A stretch of 64,000 bases of DNA from NCBI RefSeq assembly GCF_000379465.1, contig NZ_KB905382.1, positions 1 to 64,000 on the forward strand. Reading direction: 5' to 3'. Shown here piece by piece: positions 1-9,246 of the stretch; position 1 is the stretch's first letter; each line of letters begins with the position of its first letter. Both the position numbers and the translations under genes were made by a program. The notes under the pieces were generated by a model, which was not told where the DNA came from, ran no database searches, and saw only the letters and a list, made by a program, of their open reading frames with translations. Origin of the DNA: Sciscionella marina DSM 45152 (GTDB lineage: Bacteria; Actinomycetota; Actinomycetes; Mycobacteriales; Pseudonocardiaceae).

Positions 1-210
1 AACCGCGGCGGCGACAGGCGTCTGAACCGGGCCCTGCACATCGCCGTCCTCACCCGCATGACACACGACCCACAAACCCGCGCCTACATCGAGCGACGAC
101 GAGCCGAGGGCCGCACCACCAAAGAGATCCGTCGTTGTTTGAAGCGCTACCTCGCCCACCAGATCTACCGGATCCTCAACTCCGCCGAACCAGCCATCAG
201 CCCGGCTTGA
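1..210 (+). pseudogene. C-terminal end of an IS110-family transposase, cut by the window edge
   Basis: The frame is open from base 1 to a TGA at 208-210 and gives the last 69 residues of a protein. The segment NRALHIAVLTRM followed by an RR-rich stretch and RCLKRYLAHQIYRIL is characteristic of the C-terminal half of IS110/IS1111 DEDD recombinases (transposase_20 region). The start and N-terminal catalytic domain lie outside the window, so whether the element is intact cannot be judged. No terminal repeats are expected for IS110 elements and none were seen. It ends 17 bases before the stop of the next, opposite-strand gene. Confidence 0.75.
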
Positions 211-227
211 CGAACATAGAAGGATCC

Positions 228-1139
<912 letters not shown>

Positions 1140-1168
1140 CGCGCAAGGGGTGGGCGTCAGAGGATTGG

Positions 1169-1741
1169 GTGAGTGACGTGATCGACAAGGACACCGCCCG
1201 GGACGAGGTGGTCCGGGCCGCCGATGAGCTGTTCTACGCGCGCGGCGTGCAGGCCGTCGGCATGGACGCGGTGCGGGAGCGCTCCGGAGTCTCGCTCAAG
1301 CGGATCTACTCCCTGTTCGCCTCGAAGGACGAGCTCATCGTGGCCGTGCTGCGCCACCGCGTCCAGGTGTGGGACACCGGGCTCGCCGCGGCGGCCCGGA
1401 AGGCGAACACGCCGCGGGAGCGCATCCTGGCGATCTTCGACTTCCTGGACAGCTGGTTCCGCGAGCCGGATTTCCGCGGCTGCGCGTTCATCAAGACCCA
1501 CGGGGAGATGGGCGCCATCTCGACCGCAGTGGCGAAGGTGGTCCGGGAGCAGAAGGAGACGTTCCAGAAGTACGTCGCCACGCTCGTCGCCGAGGCGGGG
1601 AAACCACCCGAACTGGCCCCACAACTGGCGATCCTCGCCGAGGGGGCTCAGGTCACCGCGGCCATCTCGGGCAACCCCGATGCCGCGGGGCACGCGCGCG
1701 CCGCGGCCGAGGCGCTGCTCGGTGAGGGCGCTACTCAATAA
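1169..1741 (+). CDS. TetR/AcrR family transcriptional regulator
   Basis: The protein has 190 residues from GTG at 1169, which has a purine-rich AGAGG upstream. An upstream ATG at 1109 is in frame but would run through the second operator palindrome and adds an unconvincing N-terminus. An N-terminal helix-turn-helix with VRERSGVSLKRIYSLF and a C-terminal ligand/dimer domain fit TetR regulators of the LfrR/YcdC type. It is divergent from the hydrolase and probably represses that gene and itself. The ligand is not predictable. Confidence 0.88.
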   Translation: MSDVIDKDTARDEVVRAADELFYARGVQAVGMDAVRERSGVSLKRIYSLFASKDELIVAVLRHRVQVWDTGLAAAARKANTPRERILAIFDFLDSWFREPDFRGCAFIKTHGEMGAISTAVAKVVREQKETFQKYVATLVAEAGKPPELAPQLAILAEGAQVTAAISGNPDAAGHARAAAEALLGEGATQ

Positions 1742-1766
1742 TGGCGGCGCTCAGTAGGGGCGGTGC

Positions 1767-2219
1767 TCAATAGGGAAAGCCGGGCGTCGACTTGACGGTC
1801 TTCATGGTGAACTGGGACGTGGTGCGCGCGATACCGGGCAGCTGGGTCAGTTTCGCCATGTAGGCCTGCTCGTAGTCCTCGATATCGCGGACCGCGAGGT
1901 GCAGCAGGTAGTCGGGGGAGCCGAACATCCGCTGACAGGCCACCACTTCCTCCAGTTCCTGGACGGCCGCTTCGAAGGCCTCGACCGTTTCCCCGCGCTG
2001 CTCGGCCAGTTCCACATGCAGCAGGACGTGCAGTCCCTTGCCGAGTTCTTTCGGCTCGATATTGGCGTGGTAACCGGTGATCACCCCCGCCTCCTCCAGC
2101 GCGCGAACCCGGCGCAGGCACGGGGATGGGGAGAGGCCGACTCGTTCGGCGAGTTCGTTGTTCGCCAGCCGGCCGTCCGCACGCAGTTGGTTCAGGATTG
2201 CGTGGTCGATCTGATCCAT
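1767..2219 (-). CDS. Lrp/AsnC family transcriptional regulator
   Basis: This is a 150-residue complete Lrp/AsnC regulator. It begins MDQIDHAILNQLRADGR, the typical N-terminal helix, followed by a winged helix-turn-helix (NNELAERVGLSPSPCLRRV) and a RAM ligand-binding domain (HVLLHVELAEQ to the C-terminus). Proteins of this kind form octamers or hexadecamers and respond to amino acids. It is divergent from the PLP-dependent decarboxylase, with 80 bases between starts, so it likely controls that gene in response to an amino acid. The gene ends shortly after the TetR gene on the other strand. Confidence 0.93.
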   Translation of the reverse strand: MDQIDHAILNQLRADGRLANNELAERVGLSPSPCLRRVRALEEAGVITGYHANIEPKELGKGLHVLLHVELAEQRGETVEAFEAAVQELEEVVACQRMFGSPDYLLHLAVRDIEDYEQAYMAKLTQLPGIARTTSQFTMKTVKSTPGFPY

Positions 2220-2299
2220 GACACGACATGCTACAAAAGGGCGGGTTCACCAGCATTTTCGCAATCGGGTGCCGTTCTCGGGCGCCTAGCATTCCCGGT

Positions 2300-3751
2300 A
2301 TGGCCATCGAATCCACCCCGGTGCACGAGGACGACGTTCAGCCGAGCCCGCTCGTCTTCGGCCCCGCGGCGCGCGCCAGGGCCAACGAACTGCTGACCCG
2401 TTTCCTGGACGACTACGAACGTTCCCTGCCCGAGCGTTCGCTGCTTCCCGCCCTGGACCGGGACGTGCTCGCCGAGCTGCTGACCGAACCGGTTCCCGAG
2501 GAGGGAATCGGGGTGGACGCCTTCTTCGCCGAGTTGTACGAGCGCGTGCTGCCCAATTCGACGGCGGTGGCCCATCCGCGGTTTCTCGCCTATGTGCAGG
2601 GACCGCCGAACAGCGTCGGCCCCTATGCCGATGCCATCGCGGCCACCCTGAACCAGAACTGCAACTTCTGGCAGCTTTCCCCCGCAGCCAGCGTGATCGA
2701 ACGATCGGTGGTGCGCTGGCTGAGCGGACTGTTCGAACTGGGTGCCGCCGCGGGGGGAATCCTCACCAGCGGGGGATCGGTGGCCACGCTGAACGCGCTG
2801 ACCGTGGCCCTCGTCGCGCGCCGGCCGGACTTCCGGCGGCGGGGACTGCAGGACCGGCACCGGCCACCGCTGGTGGTGTACACCTCGCAGGAGGCGCACC
2901 GGTGCGTGGACAAGGCCGCCGCGATCCTCGGGCTCGGGCTGGACAATGTGCGCCACATCTCCACCGATGAACAGTTCCGGATGCGCGTCGATCTGCTCGA
3001 GGAGGCGGTGCGTGCCGATCGCGCGGCCGGGCGGGAACCGTGCTGCGTCGTGGCCACCGCGGGCACGGTGACAAGTGGATCGGTCGACCCGATCGCCGAA
3101 ATCGCCGATGTGGCAGGGAAGCACGAGCTGTGGCTGCACGTCGACGGTGCCTACGGCGCGCTGTTCGTGCTCGCCGAGCAGACGAGAGAGCTGTTCGCCG
3201 GATGCTCGCGCGCCGATTCGATCGCGCTCGATCCGCACAAGATGCTGTTCGCCCCGTACGAAGTCGGTTGCCTGGTGGTGCGCGACGCGGAATCCTTGCG
3301 CGCGGCCTACTCCTTTTCCGCGGCGTATCTGACGGTCGAGCCCGATCCGCTGATGATCGATTTCATGGACTACGGGCCGCAATTGTCCCGGGGCTTCAAG
3401 GCGTTCAAGGTGTGGGCGGCGCTGCGTACCTTCGGGGCGGGCGCGTTCCGCGATGCGGCAAGGCGCTGCCTGGAACTCGCCGCTCATCTGGGGCGGCGGG
3501 TCGCGGCCGAGCCGGGCCTGGAGCTGCTCAACCCGGTCACGCTCACCGCGGTGTGCCTGCGGATCGATGGCCGCACCGATGCCGAACACACCGCGATTCT
3601 GCGCGAGCTGATCACCGAGGGGACCGCGCTGCTCGGACCGGCCCGGCTCGGCGAGCGGACCGGGATTCGCGCCTGCGTGACCAATCACCGCACCACGAAA
3701 GCGGATATCGATCTCGTCGTGGACCGCCTGGCCGCCTACGCGCGATCTTAG
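2300..3751 (+). CDS. PLP-dependent group II amino-acid decarboxylase
   Basis: This 483-residue protein is a fold-type I pyridoxal-phosphate enzyme related to aromatic-L-amino-acid and glutamate decarboxylases. The PLP lysine is Lys314 in LDPHKMLF, the Asp that binds the pyridine nitrogen is Asp282 in HVDGAYG, and the ring-stacking His is His200 in SQEAHRCVDK. It would release CO2 from an amino acid to give an amine; the substrate cannot be read from sequence. ATG 2300 is chosen over an in-frame ATG at 2228, which would give an atypical N-terminus. The divergent Lrp regulator is the likely controller. Its stop overlaps the TetR stop on the other strand by four bases. Confidence 0.9.
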   Translation: MAIESTPVHEDDVQPSPLVFGPAARARANELLTRFLDDYERSLPERSLLPALDRDVLAELLTEPVPEEGIGVDAFFAELYERVLPNSTAVAHPRFLAYVQGPPNSVGPYADAIAATLNQNCNFWQLSPAASVIERSVVRWLSGLFELGAAAGGILTSGGSVATLNALTVALVARRPDFRRRGLQDRHRPPLVVYTSQEAHRCVDKAAAILGLGLDNVRHISTDEQFRMRVDLLEEAVRADRAAGREPCCVVATAGTVTSGSVDPIAEIADVAGKHELWLHVDGAYGALFVLAEQTRELFAGCSRADSIALDPHKMLFAPYEVGCLVVRDAESLRAAYSFSAAYLTVEPDPLMIDFMDYGPQLSRGFKAFKVWAALRTFGAGAFRDAARRCLELAAHLGRRVAAEPGLELLNPVTLTAVCLRIDGRTDAEHTAILRELITEGTALLGPARLGERTGIRACVTNHRTTKADIDLVVDRLAAYARS

Positions 3752-4335
3752 GCTCCCTGCGTGTGGATTCCGTCGAGCACGTAGGTGGTTCGGCGGTCGT
3801 AGTCCTCGCGTTCCGGGCGGGTTCCGTGTTTCAGGGCGAGGGCGTTGTCGTGGAGCAGCACCTGGAGATCGTCGGCGGTGAAATCCGGCCGTAGTGCGCC
3901 GCTGGCCCGGCTCGCCGTGACGAGTTCCTCGTGGATCTCGGTGCCTGCCCGGCAGATCGCCATGAGGTTTGTCGAGTCGGGGTAGATCTGCAGCATCGTG
4001 TCCACCAGGGCGGGCTGCCGGTATTGCAGATCGCGGATCGCGGTCACGTAGTACCGCAGCCGCTCGCCGGGTTCCCCGATGGACCGGGCGCGGTCCATGA
4101 TGGCGTACAGCTCGGTGGCGACCACTTCTTCGATCACGGCTTCGATGAGGCCGATCCGGCCACCGAACCGGTTGAAGATCGTGCCCTTGCTCACCCCAGC
4201 CACTTTGGCGACCTCTTCCAGCGGCACGGTCAGCCCTCTGCCGTGGAAGGCATCGATCGCCGCACGTCTGATCTGCTCGGCATTGCGCTCGGCATCGGCG
4301 CGCAGCCGAGGTCCCGGAGCTGTCGCACCGGCCAT
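3748..4335 (-). CDS. TetR family transcriptional regulator
   Basis: The protein has 195 residues from ATG at 4335; an in-frame start at 4374 would add 13 residues. The helix-turn-helix (PLEEVAKVAGVSKGTIFNRFGG) and a C-terminal domain of the SbtR/AcrR-like type, with LHDNALALKH, are recognisable. It is divergent from the NmrA-type reductase at 4470, with two inverted repeats between them. It therefore most likely represses both genes. This layout is common for regulators of electrophile or quinone-responsive reductases. Confidence 0.88.
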   Translation of the reverse strand: MAGATAPGPRLRADAERNAEQIRRAAIDAFHGRGLTVPLEEVAKVAGVSKGTIFNRFGGRIGLIEAVIEEVVATELYAIMDRARSIGEPGERLRYYVTAIRDLQYRQPALVDTMLQIYPDSTNLMAICRAGTEIHEELVTASRASGALRPDFTADDLQVLLHDNALALKHGTRPEREDYDRRTTYVLDGIHTQGA

Positions 4336-4378
4336 GCCCGTCACCGCCTCTCGAACCCTCGAACGTACGAACACAACT

Positions 4379-4440
4379 TGACTTACCGAGTCAGTTTACC
4401 TACAGTAGTCGGCGAGGGTCAACTTGACCAGACCAGTCAA
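4379..4440. promoter_or_regulatory. two TetR-type inverted repeats upstream of the reductase
   Basis: TGACT-taccg-AGTCA lies at 4379-4393 and TTGACCAGACCAGTCAA at 4424-4440; both carry TTGACT/AGTCAA-type half-sites. The second resembles the AGACCAGTCT core of LmrA/YxaF-type operators and sits 30 bases before the reductase start. Binding by the adjacent TetR protein is inferred from position and symmetry. Confidence 0.7.
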
Positions 4441-4469
4441 CTTATCGATGCGCAGGAAGGACCACGGAC

Positions 4470-5321
4470 ATGATCGTTGTCACCGGAGCTACCGGAGGGC
4501 TCGGAAGCGCGACCGTCGAATACCTCCTCGAGCGGGTGCCCGCCGAGCGGATCGGGGTCAGCGTCCGCGATGTCACCAAGGCGCGGTCCTTGGCCGACCG
4601 GGGTGTGCGTGTGCGACAGGGTTCCTACGAGGATCCGGCCGGGCTGCGGGACGCGTTCGAAGGCGCCGAGCAGGTGCTGCTGGTGTCCGGCAACGACCCG
4701 GCGGCCGACATCGCCGCCCAGCACCGCAACGCCATCGAAGCCGCCGTCGCGGCGGGCGCACGGCGCGTCCTCTACACGAGCCAGCAGGGCGCCGTCCCCG
4801 GTAATCCGTACCCGCCGACGGAATTCCATCTCGCCACCGAAGCGTTCCTCGCCGAATCCGGAGTCGCCTGGACGGCGCTGCGCAACGCCGCCTACGGCCC
4901 GCTGGAGCAGGTGCTCGGCCCGTGGCAGCGGACCGGGGTGATCGCCCAGCCGGAAGACGGTCCCGTTCCCTACGTCGACCGTGCCGAGGTGGCCGAGGGC
5001 ATCGCGGCCCTGCTCGCCGGGGACCGCTCCCTCGACGGCCCGGTCGACCTCACCGCGGCGAAGGCGATCACCTTTGTCGATGCCGCCGCGATCGCCACCG
5101 AGCTCACCGGCCGCACCATCGAGCGTGTGGTCCTGGACGACGAACAGTGGGTCGCCGACCAGATCGCCGCCGGTTTCCCGGAACAGATGGCCCGGCTGCT
5201 GCTGACCTTTTACCAGGCCAGCAGGGAGGGGTACCTCGCCGAGGCCAGCCCGGTGCTGACCGAACTGCTCGGCCGCGAGCCGAGCAGCGTCGCCGACCGG
5301 CTCGCCGCGGACATCGGCTAA
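4470..5321 (+). CDS. NAD(P)H-binding NmrA-type oxidoreductase (quinone reductase-like)
   Basis: The protein has 283 residues. It starts directly with a Rossmann dinucleotide motif, VTGATGGLGSATVEYL, and retains the atypical SDR architecture of the NmrA/QOR2 group, including YTSQQGAVPGNPYPPTEFHL where the substrate site lies. Family members reduce quinones or sense NADP. A GGAAGG ribosome-binding site precedes the ATG. It is probably controlled by the divergent TetR. It converges on tenA with a four-base stop overlap. Confidence 0.85.
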   Translation: MIVVTGATGGLGSATVEYLLERVPAERIGVSVRDVTKARSLADRGVRVRQGSYEDPAGLRDAFEGAEQVLLVSGNDPAADIAAQHRNAIEAAVAAGARRVLYTSQQGAVPGNPYPPTEFHLATEAFLAESGVAWTALRNAAYGPLEQVLGPWQRTGVIAQPEDGPVPYVDRAEVAEGIAALLAGDRSLDGPVDLTAAKAITFVDAAAIATELTGRTIERVVLDDEQWVADQIAAGFPEQMARLLLTFYQASREGYLAEASPVLTELLGREPSSVADRLAADIG

Positions 5322-5983
5322 GGCCGGACGGCGTCGAAGAATTCGCGTTCCAGTGTGGTCGCCCGGCAGAACAGTTCCCGGCATCCCCGGGCGGCCTCCG
5401 CGGTGAGTCCGGGACCGAGCCGGTCGAGCTCGGCGCGCAGCCAGTCCACCCAGGCGGTGAATTCCGGGCCACGGTGCAGTTCGATCCACTCCGCGCAGAT
5501 GGCGTTCCGCGGCGGGGTTTGCGGGGCGCGCTCGGCCCAGTCGGAGTAGAGCCATTCGGCAACGGTCAGCACGATGAGGCAGCTCGGATAGTCCAGGCTC
5601 GCCCGTGCCTGGTCCATGAGCCGGTTGAACGCCTCGGTGACCGGATGCAGTGCCGGGGCTTCGCGATCGGCCTCCGGTACCCCGAGTGCGGTGAAACTGC
5701 GCTGGAAGTAGGTGTTCTCCCCGCCGCCGATGACCCCGAGCTGGCGGGCGAGCACCATCCGGCCGTCCACGGTGTCCGCACCGGCCACCGCGGCACCGAG
5801 CAGTGCGACGAACCGGTCCACGAACTGGTAGTCCTGCACCAGATAGCGGCGCAGCACCGGTTCGGCGAGCTCGCCGGTGTACAGGCCGTCCACGAAGGGA
5901 TGGGTGACCGCCGCGGTCCAGTCAGGTTCGGCCGCCGCCCGCAACCACTCGGAGAACGTGCCGTGCTGTGCATCGAAGGACAT
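5318..5983 (-). CDS. tenA: TenA/thiaminase II family protein
   Basis: This 221-residue all-helical TenA-family protein has the family landmarks HPFVDGLYTGEL (first helix contacts), YLVQDYQFVDRFVALL and WIELHRGPEFTAWVDWL. TenA proteins hydrolyse aminopyrimidine breakdown products of thiamine to HMP for salvage. The usual mid-protein active-site Cys position could not be assigned with certainty, so the subclass (TenA_C or TenA_E) is open. It follows the MFS gene on the same strand by only seven bases, so the two are probably one transcript under HxlR control. Confidence 0.85.
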   Translation of the reverse strand: MSFDAQHGTFSEWLRAAAEPDWTAAVTHPFVDGLYTGELAEPVLRRYLVQDYQFVDRFVALLGAAVAGADTVDGRMVLARQLGVIGGGENTYFQRSFTALGVPEADREAPALHPVTEAFNRLMDQARASLDYPSCLIVLTVAEWLYSDWAERAPQTPPRNAICAEWIELHRGPEFTAWVDWLRAELDRLGPGLTAEAARGCRELFCRATTLEREFFDAVRP

Positions 5984-5990
5984 GCAGCCA

Positions 5991-7166
5991 TTACACCAGT
6001 GCGGGCTCCTCCTCCCGGGCCGGCCGCCGTGCGGTCACCGCGGTGATCAGTGCGCAGGCCGCGAATCCGGCGCCGAGGACGGCGGTGCCCAGCCAGCCGT
6101 GCGCGGTGTAGACGGCGGTGGTCGTGGCCGCGCCGAGGGCGGAGCCGAGCGAGTAGAAGACCATGTAACCGCCGAGCACCCCGCTGGTGCGATCCGGATA
6201 CGCGGTGGTGAGCACGTGCTGATTGCTGACCTGTACGGCCTGGACCGCGAAGTCGAGCAGGACGATTCCGGCGCCGAGCAGCCACAGTGACCAGGGCAGC
6301 TGCGCGATCGCCGCCCAGGACAGGATGAGCAGGCTCAGCGCGCCGACGGTGACCCGGGCCGTCCATCCCGCGTCCGCCCAGCGGCCCGCGCGTACCGCGC
6401 CGAGCGCACCGGCGAGCCCGGCGATGCCGAACAACCCGATCTGCGCATCACTGAGCTGCCAAGGCTGCGCGGCCAACGGCAGGGACAGTCCGCTCCACAG
6501 GGTGCCGAACGAGGCGAACAGAAAGAACGCGATGAGCCCGTGGGTCAGGAAAAGCCGCTGCCCGAACAGTCCGCCGAGTGCGCCGAGCGCCGATCGGTAT
6601 CCCCCGGTGACACGGGGACGTCGCTCGGCGGGCAGCAGCACGAGAACCAGTGCCGCGAGCCCGATGGCGAGCACCGCGAGCACGGCGTAGACGGTGCGCC
6701 AGCCGGACAGCTGCGCCAGAGCTCCGGTGATCACCCGGGCGCCGAGAATGCCCACCACGACCCCGGATGTCACCACCCCGATGTTCCGGCCGCGATCGGC
6801 GGGCGAGGAGACCGAGGCCGTGTAAGCGACCGTCGTCTGCACCACGACCGCGAACAGCCCGGCCGTTGCGAGCCCCGCGAACGCCTGCCAGGCAACGGAA
6901 GCCGTGGCCGTCAGGAGTGCGCCGAACGCGGTGAGCGCCAGCTGTGCGGCGATCAGCAGCCGCCGCTCGGCCACATCACCGAGTGGCACCAGCAGCGCCA
7001 GTCCTGCCAGATAGCCGAGCTGACCGGCCGCGACGATCCACCCGGCCGAATCCGGGGGCACCCCGAGAGCGCGGCCCATCGGCGCCAGAACCGGTTGCGC
7101 GGCATAGATGTTCGCCACCGCGACCCCGCACACCATCGCGAGCAGCAACCGCCGCCAGCCGTTCAT
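5991..7166 (-). CDS. MFS transporter, AraJ/arabinose-efflux type
   Basis: The protein has 391 residues with about twelve hydrophobic spans, the MFS loop PLGDVAERR between TM2 and TM3, and a DRGRNIGVVTSG loop. ATG 7166 is selected because GGAGG sits six bases upstream; an in-frame ATG at 7196 lacks this and extends into the operator. It is an inner-membrane proton-coupled exporter of unknown substrate. It is divergent from an HxlR regulator and cotranscribed with tenA, hinting at thiamine-precursor or xenobiotic transport. Confidence 0.88.
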   Translation of the reverse strand: MNGWRRLLLAMVCGVAVANIYAAQPVLAPMGRALGVPPDSAGWIVAAGQLGYLAGLALLVPLGDVAERRLLIAAQLALTAFGALLTATASVAWQAFAGLATAGLFAVVVQTTVAYTASVSSPADRGRNIGVVTSGVVVGILGARVITGALAQLSGWRTVYAVLAVLAIGLAALVLVLLPAERRPRVTGGYRSALGALGGLFGQRLFLTHGLIAFFLFASFGTLWSGLSLPLAAQPWQLSDAQIGLFGIAGLAGALGAVRAGRWADAGWTARVTVGALSLLILSWAAIAQLPWSLWLLGAGIVLLDFAVQAVQVSNQHVLTTAYPDRTSGVLGGYMVFYSLGSALGAATTTAVYTAHGWLGTAVLGAGFAACALITAVTARRPAREEEPALV

Positions 7167-7191
7167 GACAACCTCCGAATCAGTAGCATTT

Positions 7192-7240
7192 TGCAACTTA
7201 TTCGACCGTACGGCATAATGGTTTCAATCTGCAACTCATT
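7192..7240. promoter_or_regulatory. direct repeat TGCAACTTATT / TGCAACTCATT in the MFS-HxlR gap
   Basis: TGCAACTTATT at 7192-7202 recurs as TGCAACTCATT at 7230-7240, differing at one position and spaced 38 bases start to start. They lie in the 84-base gap between divergent starts at 7166 and 7251. HxlR-type regulators often recognise repeated sites in such gaps, so this is a candidate operator pair. Confidence 0.5.
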
Positions 7241-7250
7241 GGAAGGTGTC

Positions 7251-7688
7251 ATGAACGTCCCGGACTGGACCGACCCCGACTGCCCCGTCGCCCGCGCCCT
7301 CGACCTCATCGGCGACCGGTGGAGCCTGCTGGTCATCCGGGACGCCATGGACGGTGCGCGCTCATTCACCGAATTCCAGCGGCGCACCGGAATCGCGCGC
7401 AACATCCTCACCGACCGGCTGCGCAAACTCATCGCGCACGGCTTCCTCGAGCAGCACACCGCGGAATCCGGGCGCCGCAAGGAATACGCGCTCACCGAGG
7501 CCGGTCGCGACCTCTTCCCGGTCATCCTCACCCTGCGCCAGTGGGGCGAACGGCACGCCTTCGCGCCCGGCGAAGCCCACTCCACGCTCGTCGATCAGCA
7601 CGGCGAACCGGTCCCGGAGTTCGTACCGAGCGGCGTGGACGGCAGCGTACTGGGCGCCGAAACCACGCGAGTGCACAAGATCGGTTAG
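7251..7688 (+). CDS. HxlR family winged-helix transcriptional regulator
   Basis: The protein has 145 residues. It begins with the signature CPVARALDLIGDRWSLLVIRD, then SFTEFQRRTGIARNILTDRL and the wing RRKEYALTEAGRDL, diagnostic of the HxlR (MarR-like) family. GGAAGG precedes ATG 7251. It likely governs the divergent MFS-tenA transcript. The HxlR effector here is unknown. Confidence 0.92.
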   Translation: MNVPDWTDPDCPVARALDLIGDRWSLLVIRDAMDGARSFTEFQRRTGIARNILTDRLRKLIAHGFLEQHTAESGRRKEYALTEAGRDLFPVILTLRQWGERHAFAPGEAHSTLVDQHGEPVPEFVPSGVDGSVLGAETTRVHKIG

Positions 7689-8003
7689 CTGTCGGGTAAG
7701 CAGGCGCAGCAACAGAATCCGGTCGATGTGCCCGGATTCCGGTACCGACCACGAGCCGAGTACGTCCGCGGCGTGTTCGTGGTCGAGGAAGATGATCGGG
7801 TGGTTCGGATCGTCGTGTACCTCGATAGTGCCCGCCGTAGCCGGGTGCAGGATCACGAATCCACGCACCGCGGCCTGCGGCAGCTCTTGCTGCCACGCTG
7901 CGGCCGCCTGACCGAACAGTGGGTGCCCGATTGGTGTGGGCCGGCCGTTGCGCAGCAGCCCGCCATACGGATCCAGCTGGTACACACCTGGTTGGCACAG
8001 CAT
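7689..8003 (-). pseudogene. unrecognised coding-like fragment following the AlkD remnant
   Basis: From ATG 8003 the minus strand reads about 105 residues that look coding (PGVYQLDPYGGLL, PTPIGHPLFGQAAAAW, GTIEVHDDPNHPIIFLDHE). The frame then continues without a stop into the antisense of the HxlR gene, which is not credible coding. It therefore appears to be a piece of a gene whose 3' end was lost. I do not recognise the family. The frame is closed upstream by a TGA at about 8054, close to where the AlkD-like remnant breaks. Confidence 0.4.
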
Positions 8004-8241
8004 GCTGCCGATGAGCGCGTTCGGCGGTCCATGCCCAGGCTGCCGCCGCGATCACCGGGTCCGGCCCGTCCGAAGGTTCGCGGGCGAGTTCCAGTCGGGT
8101 TTTCAGCCGTTTCGCGACCGCGCGCAGTTTGCCGAGGTTCACCCCGTGATCGTCACCGTGCTTCTCGTTCACGGCGCGCGCCTCGGGATCCTCGAACCCG
8201 GCCAGTTCGGCAAGTACCTCGGTCACGGCCGTTCCGGCCAC
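7996..8241 (-). pseudogene. remnant of an AlkD-like DNA alkylation repair gene
   Basis: The first 54 residues (EVLAELAGFEDPEARAVNEK, then HGDDHGVNLGKLRAVAKRLK and ELARE) match the N-terminus of actinobacterial AlkD-like alkylpurine glycosylases (HEAT-like repeats). They are joined directly to GPDPVIAAAAWAWTAERA, which belongs several tens of residues further on in the family. The remainder is replaced by unrelated sequence after about residue 82. An internal deletion plus a lost C-terminus means no functional enzyme is made. It sits between the HxlR gene and a divergent LLM oxidoreductase. Confidence 0.6.
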
Positions 8242-8288
8242 TTCGGTCCCCCTCGATCACCTGCCGGATTCGGCCTAGGATCGACGAT

Positions 8289-9128
8289 ATGCGTTTCGCC
8301 TTCAAAACCTCGCCGCAGAACACCACCTGGTCGGACCTGCTCGCCGTCTGGCAGGCGGCCGATGACATCGAGATCTTCGAGTCCGGCTGGAATTTCGACC
8401 ATTTCTACCCGATCTTCTCCGACCCGACCGGTCCCTGCCTCGAAGGCTGGGTGACGCTGACCGCGCTGGCCCAGGCCACCAAGCGGCTGCGATTCGGCAC
8501 CCTGGTCACCGGCATCCACTACCGGCACCCCGCGGTGCTCGCGAACATGGCCGCCACCCTGGACATCGTCTCGAACGGGCGGCTCGAACTCGGGATCGGC
8601 GCCGGGTGGAACGAGGAGGAATCCGGCGCCTACGGCATGGAACTGGGCACCGCCAAACAGCGCAGCGACCGTTTCGAGGAAGGCTGCGAGGTGCTGGTCG
8701 GCCTGCTCACCAAGGAGACGACGACCTTCCAGGGCGAGTACTACCAGCTGACCGAGGCGCGCAGCGAACCCAAGGGGATACAGCGCCCGCACCCGCCGAT
8801 CTGCATCGGCGGCAACGGAGAGAAGCGGACCCTGCGCACCACCGCGAAATATGCCCAGCACTGGAACTATCTCGGTGCCTCGCCCGAGGAGTTCGCCCGC
8901 AAACGCGAGGTGCTGCACCAGCACTGCGCCGAGCTCGGCAGGGACCCCAAGGAGATCACCCTGTCCAGCCATGTACGGCTGGGTGAGGACGACGACTTCG
9001 CCAAGGTGGCCGCGGATGCCGCCGCGCTCGGCGAACAGGGGCTCGACCTGGCCATCATCTACCTGCCGCCGCCGCATCGCCCCGCGATCCTGGAACCGCT
9101 CGCCGAGGAGCTCGCCAAGCTCGGCTGA
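8289..9128 (+). CDS. LLM-class F420-dependent oxidoreductase
   Basis: This 279-residue luciferase-like TIM-barrel protein has RFGTLVTGIHYRHPAVLA, GRLELGIGAGWNEEE and PPICIGGNGEKRTLR, which mark the F420-binding LLM subfamily (TIGR03560-like). It would use reduced coenzyme F420 for hydride transfer to an unknown substrate in the cytoplasm. ATG 8289 follows the AlkD-like debris with no clear partner. It is transcribed toward the CNNM pair but separated from it by 118 bases. Confidence 0.9.
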   Translation: MRFAFKTSPQNTTWSDLLAVWQAADDIEIFESGWNFDHFYPIFSDPTGPCLEGWVTLTALAQATKRLRFGTLVTGIHYRHPAVLANMAATLDIVSNGRLELGIGAGWNEEESGAYGMELGTAKQRSDRFEEGCEVLVGLLTKETTTFQGEYYQLTEARSEPKGIQRPHPPICIGGNGEKRTLRTTAKYAQHWNYLGASPEEFARKREVLHQHCAELGRDPKEITLSSHVRLGEDDDFAKVAADAAALGEQGLDLAIIYLPPPHRPAILEPLAEELAKLG

Positions 9129-9246
9129 GCTCGTTCGCCGGGAACTTCCGGCTCCGCTGATGCGTATAGTGAACATTCCCGGTGTGCGGCTTACGGAGAG
9201 GAGTCATGGACCCGTCCCGATGTAGGAACGGCGGTGCCCATCGGTC

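Noticed and set aside
1-210. Left-edge transposase as the boundary of a mobile island
   Set aside because: Only the transposase tail is present and no composition change or direct repeat accompanies it.
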